26,641 bases of DNA from Alloprevotella tannerae. Its GTDB lineage: Bacteria > Bacteroidota > Bacteroidia > Bacteroidales > Bacteroidaceae. How positions within the stretch are numbered: the stretch's first letter is position 1; each line of letters opens with the position of its first letter. The position numbers and the translations under genes were made by a program. The stretch lies in NCBI GenBank assembly GCA_015259305.1, contig JABZGO010000004.1:1-26641 (forward strand), given 5' to 3'. Shown in pieces: positions 1-8,173 of the stretch. The notes under the pieces were generated by a model. That model saw only the letters and a program-made list of their open reading frames with translations, had not been told where the DNA came from and ran no database searches.

Positions 1-1
1 G

Positions 2-3000
2 CTTAAGCGAACCACAATAGCCCCTGCACTTCACAAGTATGTAGCACTGGGTGTTGCTAACGATGGCTTCGCTTATGGTGTAACCAGCGAAGGCGACTTT
101 TATCAGATTGACCGCACGACAGGAGCAGAAACCCTAAAAGGCTCAACGGGCGTGCAAGTTTCTGATCGAAACGGACAATATTATACGCAAAGCGGTGAGT
201 TTGATCCAAGAACGAATGAGTTCTATTGGGCATCTACCGATAAAGATGGAAAGTTTCAGCTTTATACGATTGATCTATCAAACGGACACGTAACCCCCAT
301 TGGCTCATATACGGAAACGGCATCAATCATGGCGCTTACCATTCCAACAACGCCGATTGCGAATGGTGCTCCGGCAGCAGCGACCAACCTTTCTTCTAAT
401 TTTGTGAATGCGGCGACCAATGGCACATTCACCTTTACTGCGCCGAATAAGAAGTTTGATGGTAGCAATCTGTCAGGAACCCTTAGTTATACTGTTTTTG
501 CCAATGGCATAGAGGTAGCTACTGGCAACGCAGAGGCAGGCAATAAGACTACGATCAATGCCAACGTAGCAGAGGGCGTTGTCAATTTCATTGTAGTGTT
601 TAGCAATGATGCCGGTAAGGGGCCAAGGGCCAAACTAACTACATATGCCGGCTATGATACGCCAAACATTGTAAGCAACTTGAAGCTCACGGTCGACGAA
701 TCCGGCAATGCCGTCGTGACGTGGGACGCGCCCACAGCTGGTACGCATCAAGGTTACCTCGGAAATATTACCTATGATGTTTATCGTAATGTAGATTCGG
801 CAACAGAAAATGTGGCTTCTGATATATCTACTACTACGTTCAGCGAGGTTATTCCTATGGGAAAATTGTCTTGCTACACCTATTCTGTGCGTGCTAATAA
901 TACGACACGAAGTAGTGCGTTGGCTACAACCGATGGCCAAGTGTTTGGTGAGGCCTTAGACGTGCCTTTCTTCGATGATTTGCTGACAGAGGCCGACTCA
1001 AAACTCTACACTATTCTTGATAAGAACCACGATGGTAGCTCTTGGGAATGGAGCAATGCCAAAGGTGGGTTATTCCAATACAAATTCAACAAAGATAACG
1101 CAGGAGACGATTGGCTTATATCACCACCTATCCGAATGAAGCAGGGTCGGACTTACAACGTCTCCTTCAAGGCCGCTGCAGGTTTAAAAGACTTTGCAGA
1201 GCGTATGGAGGTGAAGTGGGGTGCAGACAAAACGGCAGAAGCTATGACGGGCGTGATACTTCAGGCCACGGAGATTGCAGGTGTCAACAACAAGACGTTC
1301 ACCGGGAAGATAACACCCACGGCTGATGGTAACTATTATTTGGGTTTCCACGCGATCTCAGAACCTGACAGATATGCTATTTTAATAGACTCTATTTCGG
1401 TTGAGGGGGCTGCTGACGCAAAGGCTCCTGCAGCAGTGGACAATCTTATAGCTACTGCAGATCAAACAGGGGCTCTTAAAGTAACACTGAAGTTTAATGC
1501 ACCAACCACTACTGTAGACGGCACCGTACTCAGTAGTATTACCAAGATAGACGTAAAGAGTGGTGATCGCCTTGTGAAGAGTATTGTCAATCCCACTCCG
1601 GGATCAGAACAACTGCTTGTAGATAATGCCGCAGTAAACGGAGAGAATTTCTATACGATTATTGCTTATAATGCTTACGACTATGGTAAGAAAGCCACGG
1701 CTAAGGTTTATGTTGGGCAAGATACACCGGTAATGGGCAAGGTTAAGGCCTTCGACCAAACTACAGCTGTAAAACTCAAATGGGAAGTTCCCGCCGGTGC
1801 ACACAATGGTATTATTTTGCCATCAGAAATTTCTTACAAGATTCATAACATCGGCGATGATGGTAAGCTTGGCGAAGAGATCGGTAAGGTCAAGGGCATT
1901 ACCGAATACGTCGTTACCGGCCTGAATAATAATGAAGGTGAACAGAAGTATCAGCGATGGGCAATCAATGCCGAGAATGTGGCCGGCCCAAGCAATTGGG
2001 TGGCTGGTTCGCTTGTCGTGGGTGCTCCCTACACATTGCCTTTCCACAATAGTTTCAAGGGTGGAACTATAGAAAATCAGTTTATAGGTCTTGAGTCATC
2101 GGGAAAGAATACGATGTGGGCCGTTACTAACGATGTCTCTTCTGATAACGATAATGGTTCTATTATTTTCCGTCCATCTGAGACAGGCGTTTCTACGATT
2201 CTTACTGGTAAAATTGCACTTCAAGGTTCGATGAACCCCAAACTTGTGTTTGATTATCGCGGCGATGGCTCTCCAAAAGCAAAAGTTGAATTGCGCTTTG
2301 GAAAGAAGGACGGATCAATGACAGAGCCAGTCTGGACAAACACTGAGGCATCCACAAATGGAAAGTGGAAAACGTATCGTGTAGATATTCCTACAGAATT
2401 AATAGGTGAAGACTACGTGAGTCTGCGCATAATTGGTATTGCTGATGATATTGCTGATGATGCTGTACATCTTGACAATATTAATATTGCAGACCCTTTC
2501 CAGAAAGATGCCGCGATCGCATTAGTTACACCTGAAAGCGTCAAGAAAGGGCAGACCATAAAATTGAATGTAAAGGTAACCAATTTGGGACTTGACAATA
2601 TTGAGAATGCCAAAGTCGCAGTTAGCGTTGATGGTAAGGTTGTCAAGGAAGAAGCGATTGAAAAGAGCCTGTCACTCTTACAGTATGCTGAGCTTCCGAT
2701 CACATGTACGACTACAAGTCTTAACAAGGCAGCTAAGCTTAAGGTAAAAGTTACTTTAATAGTAGACAATGACCTTGATCCTGAAAACAATGAGGCTGAA
2801 GCTGTTGTTAAACTGGAAACGCCCAATGTTCTTGCACCGCAGAACCTCAAGTCTACAGGCTCTACAAGTTCGATGGTAAAACTGACGTGGGATTCTCCTG
2901 CTTCAACCACGACAGAGACGACGGATAGATTTGAAGATTATGACCCTTGGTCTACTCAATTTGGAGCTTGGGCAACAGTTGACAATGATCACGGATATGC

Positions 3001-3793
3001 CGGCGAACTCGTGTCAGGCATTCAGTACCCGCATCAAGGTGAGCAGTTTGCATTTATCAACTGGCAGCCTGCCGATATCTTTAATGATCCCCAAGAGGTC
3101 GCACCACATTCCGGAGAAAAGGCAGCTGTTGCTGTATATCAGATAGATGATATGGGTAACGATTATTTAGATGCAGACAACTGGCTTATTAGTCCTCAAC
3201 TTTCCGGTAAAGCACAAACCATTCGCTTCTGGGTGAATAACCTCAAGCCGCAGGACAATAGCTATGGTACGGAAAGCTTCGATGTCCTTGCCTCTACGAC
3301 CAATAGCGAGACTTCTAGCTTTGTGAAGATCGGTGATACTCACGTACAGGGTTCGGGTACGTGGACAGAGATTAGCGTAGAAGTGCCCGAAGGCACGAAA
3401 TTCTTTGCGATCCATCATATTACGAGAAAAGACAATGTGTTTGCCTTTATGGTAGATGATGCTGTCTTTGAAGCAGGTGATGGCCCGATCTCATATAATG
3501 TCTATCGCGATGGTGAGTTGGTTAGTAATACCTATAAGACCAACTGCGATGACCAACCGACAACAAACGGCAATCACAAATATAGCGTAACGGCCGTTTA
3601 TGCTGATGGCGCTGAATCAGAGCCGGTAGAAGTAGAAGTTGCAACAGCCGTTCAGCAGATTAACGCTAATGGCGAGATTGTCTATGATGTATATGCCGTC
3701 GATGGCAAGTTGATTATCAAGGGTGCTAAGAACCTCAACTTCTTAAGCAAAGGCGTCTACATTGTCAATGGCAAGAAGGTTGTGGTTAAGTAA
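2..3793 (+). CDS. Large secreted multidomain adhesin-like T9SS cargo protein (5' partial)
   Basis: The frame is open from the left edge, so the true start is outside the window; a GTG at 152 is internal and not a credible start. About 1263 residues are visible. By nucleotide position: the end of a propeller-like segment (2-340), an Fn3-like domain (about 370-650), Fn3 (665-935), a cleaved-adhesin / choice-of-anchor-J jelly roll with the signature DDWLISP (958-1410), two more Fn3 domains (1430-1710, 1730-2010), a second jelly-roll-like domain (2030-2490), a CARDB-like domain (2500-2825), and an Fn3 split by a third jelly roll carrying DNWLISP (about 2925-3480). The end (3640-3790) is a T9SS C-terminal sorting domain finishing GVYIVNGKKVVVK. 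Family knowledge: such domains build cell-surface haemagglutinin/adhesin proteins such as Porphyromonas HagA and RgpA. No catalytic domain is visible in the part present. The ligand is unknown. Confidence 0.88.
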   Translation, partial: LKRTTIAPALHKYVALGVANDGFAYGVTSEGDFYQIDRTTGAETLKGSTGVQVSDRNGQYYTQSGEFDPRTNEFYWASTDKDGKFQLYTIDLSNGHVTPIGSYTETASIMALTIPTTPIANGAPAAATNLSSNFVNAATNGTFTFTAPNKKFDGSNLSGTLSYTVFANGIEVATGNAEAGNKTTINANVAEGVVNFIVVFSNDAGKGPRAKLTTYAGYDTPNIVSNLKLTVDESGNAVVTWDAPTAGTHQGYLGNITYDVYRNVDSATENVASDISTTTFSEVIPMGKLSCYTYSVRANNTTRSSALATTDGQVFGEALDVPFFDDLLTEADSKLYTILDKNHDGSSWEWSNAKGGLFQYKFNKDNAGDDWLISPPIRMKQGRTYNVSFKAAAGLKDFAERMEVKWGADKTAEAMTGVILQATEIAGVNNKTFTGKITPTADGNYYLGFHAISEPDRYAILIDSISVEGAADAKAPAAVDNLIATADQTGALKVTLKFNAPTTTVDGTVLSSITKIDVKSGDRLVKSIVNPTPGSEQLLVDNAAVNGENFYTIIAYNAYDYGKKATAKVYVGQDTPVMGKVKAFDQTTAVKLKWEVPAGAHNGIILPSEISYKIHNIGDDGKLGEEIGKVKGITEYVVTGLNNNEGEQKYQRWAINAENVAGPSNWVAGSLVVGAPYTLPFHNSFKGGTIENQFIGLESSGKNTMWAVTNDVSSDNDNGSIIFRPSETGVSTILTGKIALQGSMNPKLVFDYRGDGSPKAKVELRFGKKDGSMTEPVWTNTEASTNGKWKTYRVDIPTELIGEDYVSLRIIGIADDIADDAVHLDNINIADPFQKDAAIALVTPESVKKGQTIKLNVKVTNLGLDNIENAKVAVSVDGKVVKEEAIEKSLSLLQYAELPITCTTTSLNKAAKLKVKVTLIVDNDLDPENNEAEAVVKLETPNVLAPQNLKSTGSTSSMVKLTWDSPASTTTETTDRFEDYDPWSTQFGAWATVDNDHGYAGELVSGIQYPHQGEQFAFINWQPADIFNDPQEVAPHSGEKAAVAVYQIDDMGNDYLDADNWLISPQLSGKAQTIRFWVNNLKPQDNSYGTESFDVLASTTNSETSSFVKIGDTHVQGSGTWTEISVEVPEGTKFFAIHHITRKDNVFAFMVDDAVFEAGDGPISYNVYRDGELVSNTYKTNCDDQPTTNGNHKYSVTAVYADGAESEPVEVEVATAVQQINANGEIVYDVYAVDGKLIIKGAKNLNFLSKGVYIVNGKKVVVK

Positions 3794-3833
3794 CAAAGTC
3801 TCTGTTCGTCAATCTGGCGAAAGTTAGTTTATG

Positions 3834-3864
3834 GAGCCGCAACCCTTGTTGAGGATTGCGGCTC
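3834..3864 (+). terminator. Hairpin after the adhesin gene
   Basis: A perfect 9-bp stem (gagccgcaa at 3834-3842 with ttgcggctc at 3856-3864) and a 13-nt loop lie 40 bases past the adhesin stop. No long T-run follows, so termination is inferred from stem and position. Confidence 0.6.
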
Positions 3865-4018
3865 TATCTCTTAAGGGATAAGGAGCTTGAAGGAGAGGCT
3901 TGATGTTTTTTTGTTCGTATGCATCGCTTCATCTAAGCGCCTCTCTATCGGTGAGCAGAAATATAAACTCACGCAAATGCAATGTTAAAAGTAAAATACA
4001 CTATAACTCTTCAATATT

Positions 4019-6571
4019 ATGAACTTTAGCAAACGAATATCCATAAGTCTGTTATTTGCGCTAAGCATCGCTTTGTTTGCATCAGCAGCACCGAGGACAA
4101 AGGCCGCTATTAAGGCAGCTGCCGCGCGCGTGTTCAGTACATCATCCCTACTGAAGCATGCACCCACACAGCGAGGCAGCCTTAAAATGCTACAATCCAA
4201 TAATGCCTATACGATTATGGGCTATGATGGTGGGGGATTTGTTATTGTCAGCAATGATGACCTTCTTCCTGCCGTCATTGCCTACTCCAATACTCCCTTC
4301 GATAACCATTCGAAGAACGATAATTTTAAATGGTATCTTTCTGTAGCAGAGGCGTCTATTAATGCACTTGTAAAGGCTGGAAAACCTAAAAAAATGATCG
4401 CACCTGATCAGAGCAAATATGCAGCACAGATACCTGCATTCGTTACCTCACATTGGGGACAGGAGAAACCTTTTAACGATTTATGTCCGGAGGGAACAGC
4501 TTCCGGTACCGGTGGCTGGCAAGGCTATGGCGGTACAGGTAAATGTGTCACCGGTTGCGTTGCTACGGCAATGGCTCAGATTATGTATTATAATGGGTAT
4601 CCGAAGCGAGGTATAGGGAAACATTCTGTGACTGTAAAGCAGGCGGATGGTTCCAAGAAGAAGGTAACGGTTAACTATGAAGAAAGCGAATACGACTGGG
4701 CTAATATGATTGATAATTATGATGGGCAGTATACAGCTGAGCAAGGCAATGCTGTAGCACGACTAATGCTCGATTGTGGTGTAGCTGCTGATATGTCATA
4801 TGCAACCGATGCTTCAGGATCCTATACCTATAATGCTTGCGAAGGTCTCAAGCGAAACTTTGGTTATCCGGAAACAACCCAAATGCTTGAACGAAAATAT
4901 TACAGCGAGGAGGCTTGGATGGATATTATTTATAATGAACTGAATGCGCGCCGTGCCATCTTTTATTCCGGTCAAGATTTGGGACACGGCGGCCATGCCT
5001 TTGTGCTTTCCGGATATGATACAGACGGAAAGGTCTGGATCAATTGGGGATGGGAAGGCAACTTTGATGGCTTCTATGATATTGCTCTCCTAAATCCTCA
5101 AACTTACAAGTTTTCTGCTGATCAAGATATGATCATTGGGTTTGAAGGTACTCATGGTGAACAGCTTAAGGATACGATCACCGTCCGTGAGCCGGGTAAG
5201 CTGGCTACGCTAATTCGTGATTCTACCTATCATAGAATCACGAAGTTGAAAGTAAAGGGTAAGATAAATTCTACCGATTTGCAGGTCATTCGCAGGATTG
5301 CCGGTAGAGGTCAAGATGGAAAGAGTCAGCGTAGTATGTTGCAAGAGCTTGATCTTACAGAAGCTGAGATTGTTGAAGGTGGCGAGCCTTATCTTATTGA
5401 TGGTGTGCGACGATTGACCACGACAAAGCATGAAGTGCCAGAACGAGCCTTCTATGGCTGCTCCGGCTTGCACAAATTGTATTTGCCGGAAACAACGACA
5501 GCTATCGCTGATGGGGCTCTAGGCGGATTAGTTCGTCTTGATTCGGTTTCTATTCCTGCCGGTCAAGATAAGAACTATGTTTTTGATGGTCAGCTGTTGA
5601 TGACAAAGGATTCTTCAGAGATCATTTCAGTGCTTCCCTATGCCTCTGGTGATCTTTCTGTAAAGAAGGGCATAAAGAAGATTCATCAATATGGACTTTC
5701 CGGGTGTGTCGGCTTGACAAAGGTTACGTTGCCTGCTAGTCTTGTCGAAATAGGCCATGAGGCGTTTGCCGGTTGCAATGCCATATCAATTATTCGTAGT
5801 TATGCTAAGACTGTACCCGAATTGGGGCGCAACGTATTTGATGATCTCAACAAATCTGCCATTAAGCTTCAAGTGCCAACAGGTACGAAGTCACGCTATC
5901 AAGGTAGCGAACAATGGCGCGACTTCAATGTCGTAGAGTTTGGTACAACAATAAAAGTGCGTGGCGCTATCAGAAAATATGGCGAGGATAATCCTAAGTT
6001 TGGCTGGCTGGTTAAGGGCGATTATGTCAGTGGCACACCGGAAGTTACTTGTGAGGCTACACCGACTTCACCCGTTGGAAAATACACGATCCATATTAAT
6101 CGTGGATCAATTGTGGAAGAGCAGGTCGAATTTATAGATGGCATTCTTTATGTGCAAAAAGCTACAGCAAATCTCCACGCAAAGGATTTGACCATTAAGG
6201 CTGGTGAAACGCCAACTTTTGCCTACACGATAGATGGGCTGCAGAACAATGAGACAACGCTAGAATTGACGGAAGCACCAACGTTCACCGTCAATAAGGA
6301 TGATGGCTCTGTTGTTACGGTCTTTGATACTCCGGGAGTATATACCATTAATATTAGTGGAGGCCTTTCAGAAAACTATCTCTTCAACTATATGCCTGCT
6401 CATCTTACCATACAGTCGGCAACTGATGGTATTGCAGGTGTTAAGATTGACAGCGATACTTTCGATATCTACACGTCAGCGGGAAGACTTATCGTAAAGG
6501 CAGCAACCAACTTTAATGGACTTGCCAAAGGAATATACATTGTTAACGGAAAAAAAGTTGCTGTCAAATAA
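4019..6571 (+). CDS. C10 family (streptopain/interpain-like) cysteine protease with LRR, MBG and T9SS sorting domains
   Basis: 850 residues. An N-terminal signal peptide (about 1-23, hydrophobic core SLLFALSIALFASA) leads into a Spi-type inhibitory propeptide (about 25-135). The C10 papain-fold domain follows, with catalytic Cys180 in TGCVATAMAQ and His326 in GGHAFV, and the supporting NWGW motif at 342-345, as in streptopain. Residues about 375-641 form a BspA-like leucine-rich region (repeats of the type AFxGCxxLxxxxLP), 645-801 are MBG-like immunoglobulin-type repeats, and the end is a T9SS sorting domain (GIYIVNGKKVAVK). The length is close to that of Prevotella interpain A. Family knowledge: these proteases are made as zymogens, self-activate, and degrade host proteins such as haemoglobin and complement. 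The catalytic residues are all present, so it is probably active. It directly follows another T9SS cargo gene in the same direction. Confidence 0.93.
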   Translation: MNFSKRISISLLFALSIALFASAAPRTKAAIKAAAARVFSTSSLLKHAPTQRGSLKMLQSNNAYTIMGYDGGGFVIVSNDDLLPAVIAYSNTPFDNHSKNDNFKWYLSVAEASINALVKAGKPKKMIAPDQSKYAAQIPAFVTSHWGQEKPFNDLCPEGTASGTGGWQGYGGTGKCVTGCVATAMAQIMYYNGYPKRGIGKHSVTVKQADGSKKKVTVNYEESEYDWANMIDNYDGQYTAEQGNAVARLMLDCGVAADMSYATDASGSYTYNACEGLKRNFGYPETTQMLERKYYSEEAWMDIIYNELNARRAIFYSGQDLGHGGHAFVLSGYDTDGKVWINWGWEGNFDGFYDIALLNPQTYKFSADQDMIIGFEGTHGEQLKDTITVREPGKLATLIRDSTYHRITKLKVKGKINSTDLQVIRRIAGRGQDGKSQRSMLQELDLTEAEIVEGGEPYLIDGVRRLTTTKHEVPERAFYGCSGLHKLYLPETTTAIADGALGGLVRLDSVSIPAGQDKNYVFDGQLLMTKDSSEIISVLPYASGDLSVKKGIKKIHQYGLSGCVGLTKVTLPASLVEIGHEAFAGCNAISIIRSYAKTVPELGRNVFDDLNKSAIKLQVPTGTKSRYQGSEQWRDFNVVEFGTTIKVRGAIRKYGEDNPKFGWLVKGDYVSGTPEVTCEATPTSPVGKYTIHINRGSIVEEQVEFIDGILYVQKATANLHAKDLTIKAGETPTFAYTIDGLQNNETTLELTEAPTFTVNKDDGSVVTVFDTPGVYTINISGGLSENYLFNYMPAHLTIQSATDGIAGVKIDSDTFDIYTSAGRLIVKAATNFNGLAKGIYIVNGKKVAVK

Positions 6572-6597
6572 GAAAGCGATAATCCATTTATAGATAG

Positions 6598-6634
6598 GTA
6601 TCCGACACGGCGTAAACGCGCACGTGTCGGATAC
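6598..6634. terminator. Strong hairpin after the C10 protease gene
   Basis: A perfect 12-bp stem (gtatccgacacg at 6598-6609 with cgtgtcggatac at 6623-6634) encloses a 13-nt loop in which gcgt and acgc can pair further. It lies 26 bases past the protease stop. The T-tract is weak, so the terminator call rests on stem strength and location. Confidence 0.7.
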
Positions 6635-6827
6635 TTATGTTGGTATGCAATACATCGTTCTCAGTTGGATTGTTGCGAGTGATAGTTTTCTTTTTTCTGC
6701 GGGTTTTCTATTTCGTTTACACTACATGAGACCTTTGAAAAATGGTTCGGACAATAATTCTCTTCCTTTTCAGGATCATTTTTGCTTGAAGAAGGGTAAC
6801 TATTGAGGATGATAAGATTCCCCTTTC

Positions 6828-6862
6828 CCCCGGTTGGGCCTCAAACTCAGACCCGACCGGGG
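6828..6862. terminator. GC-rich hairpin left of the transposase remnant
   Basis: ccccggttggg (6828-6838) pairs with cccgaccgggg (6852-6862) as an 11-bp stem with one G-T pair. It sits in the 347-bp gene-free stretch 6572-6918, which otherwise shows only the protease hairpin and the proposed IS end. The short stretch of open frame at 6624-6806 has no support as a gene. The hairpin may stop transcription of the IS remnant or come from foreign DNA. Confidence 0.4.
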
Positions 6863-6918
6863 AAATCTTTGCTTACTTGACACATTTGGATATAATAAGC
6901 CCGGGTGTTCGATATAGA

Positions 6919-7431
6919 TTAAAGGCTATGCTTTGGTAATGTCCCATCAGGGCGGTGAGGGCTGTCGACAATGCTCGCATCGATCAGAACTCCTTCCTTG
7001 ATAGAGATATGATGGGCGCTCAATTGTTTATTGAAAGCTTTCAGTAACTTATCCATGAGTCCGGACTCTGTCAGGGCAGTCCTGAAACGGCTGATCGTAC
7101 TGTGATCCGGAGAGACGGCTTCCATACTCAGCCCTAAAAATCGAGAAAACGTCACCGAGTCGTTGACACGCTCTTCCAAGGCACAGTCACTCAATCCATA
7201 CCAGGTCTGCAAAAGAAGCATTTTGAAAAGCAGGATAACATCACAGGCCGGAGCTCCTGCCGCATTTTACCGCTTGGTGTACTTCTTGTTGATCAACGTG
7301 CGAATAGGACGCCAATCGATAAGCCTGTCGACTTGATTCAAAAATACATTCTGAGCTTTCCTGCATCTCTTCTCTAACATGACGTCTGCAAATGAGACTT
7401 CGTCGTTGGTGGATTTTCCTTGTCTTGCCAT
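6919..7431 (-). pseudogene. IS5-family transposase, interrupted by a nonsense codon and truncated
   Basis: Starting at ATG 7431-7429, the minus strand reads MARQGKSTNDEV…, an N-terminal segment ending TKR, then an in-frame TAA at 7269-7267 (codon 55). The same frame continues with NAAGAPACDVILLFK and then MLLLQTWYGLSDCALEERV…SPDHSTISRFR (7221 onward), the DUF772-type N-terminal half of IS1126-like transposases. From memory of that family the residue at the stop is Gln, so a single C-to-T change (CAA to TAA) explains it. The protein diverges after residue ~165 (…PDGTLPKHSL) and stops, so the catalytic DDE half is gone. The element is therefore dead twice over. Whether a related copy elsewhere in the genome could act on its ends is unknown. 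Confidence 0.85.
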
Positions 7432-7627
7432 AATTTTGTATCATCTATAGTGCTAATATACAAAATAATATGCGAATAAAACAATAGGATAAGTGGTAAA
7501 ACAGACTGCTTTATTGTGCAAAGGTCTCTGATTTCATTTATCGGCCTCTGTGCAGAAGTAATCTACATAAGGGCAATAATCCTCGAAGCACCATCAAATA
7601 GCAAACGCCACTTATAAAGACATCAAT

Positions 7628-7669
7628 TCCAAGGCTTGGTATTTTTTTCCCAAGGCTAGGAATTTTTTT
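7628..7669. repeat. Two 21-nt tandem repeats with poly-T tails
   Basis: Unit 1 (7628-7648) and unit 2 (7649-7669) match at 18 of 21 positions. Each holds CCAAGGCTnGG followed by seven T. A decayed relative (ttccaagcttagaaaaa) follows near 7691. The core is near-palindromic, so each unit could form a small hairpin plus T-run. Confidence 0.7.
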
Positions 7670-7966
7670 CTCAACGTATAGGGAAAAAAGTTCCAAGCTT
7701 AGAAAAAGACAAGAATAGGTCTACAATTTGAAAAAATAAACGAATTTGAAGTACAGAGATTGCTCATGCTAAAGTGAAATGCAGTTTTTGCCTAACGTAG
7801 AAGAAATAAAAAACTTGAGATTTCAGTACGTATTGCTGCAAAACAAGGATGGTAATCGCCCCCACATCGCCCATTCTTCCCCTTCTCTTATCACGCTTTG
7901 AACTATTGGGAAAGGGAGTTGGAAGAGATCTTTTTGTTCCATTCCGACACATATTCTTTGCAGCAA

Positions 7967-7999
7967 TCATCTGAAATACAAAATATTTCTGTAACTTTG
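7967..7999 (+). promoter_or_regulatory. Bacteroidetes-type promoter for the outer-membrane receptor gene
   Basis: TTTG at 7967-7970, a 21-nt spacer, and TAACTTTG at 7992-7999 match the Bacteroidetes TTTG / TAnnTTTG consensus. The start codon is at 8174, which implies a leader of about 165-170 nt, long enough for post-transcriptional control. Confidence 0.65.
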
Positions 8000-8173
8000 T
8001 TCTCGGTGGCCATAGCAATTTGTGTTTATTTGTATGTCAACACCTTAATGTTACAATAAGTTTTGCTAATCACCAAATTTATAGACACTTATAATTCACC
8101 GAACCCACGTTATTATAAGAAAATATGATACAAAACATTGGGATTATCCAGACTTAAATTGTCCAAAGTACCT

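Larger units (their letters stand above)
6728..7528 (-). mobile_element. Decayed IS5-family (IS1126/ISPg1-like) insertion sequence remnant
   Basis: The transposase remnant on the minus strand is framed by a possible 10-bp inverted repeat: gagacctttg at 6728-6737 and caaaggtctc at 7519-7528. That gives about 800 bp, well below the ~1.3 kb typical of IS1126-type elements, which agrees with the missing C-terminal half of the transposase. I see no convincing target-site duplication. The right end is better supported than the left, because 6728-6918 does not read as transposase; the left repeat could be coincidental. Confidence 0.55.
7432..8173. other. AT-rich gene-free stretch between IS remnant and receptor gene
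   Basis: 742 bp without a convincing gene. It holds the right end of the IS remnant, a pair of 21-nt tandem repeats (7628-7669), the receptor promoter (7967-7999) and a leader of about 170 nt. An 84-codon frame on the minus strand (7764-8018) has low-complexity, unrecognisable content and overlaps the promoter, so I do not call it. Confidence 0.6.

Noticed and set aside
2413..2910. 165-codon open frame antisense to the adhesin gene
   Set aside because: It is fully inside a well-supported coding frame and has low-complexity Ser/Leu content: a shadow frame.
6624..6806. 60-codon open frame after the protease gene
   Set aside because: It begins inside the terminator hairpin and crosses the proposed IS end; no family resemblance.
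7241..7444. Minus-strand open frame at the start of the IS remnant
   Set aside because: The real transposase frame starts at 7431 in a different phase and joins the recognised segment after the nonsense codon at 7269; this one is out of phase with it.
7764..8018. 84-codon minus-strand open frame
   Set aside because: No recognisable domain; biased composition, overlap with the receptor promoter and no promoter of its own.
8006..8059. 17-codon GTG-started leader peptide before the receptor gene
   Set aside because: It has a weak start and no visible ribosome site, and the composition is what chance would give in AT-rich DNA.
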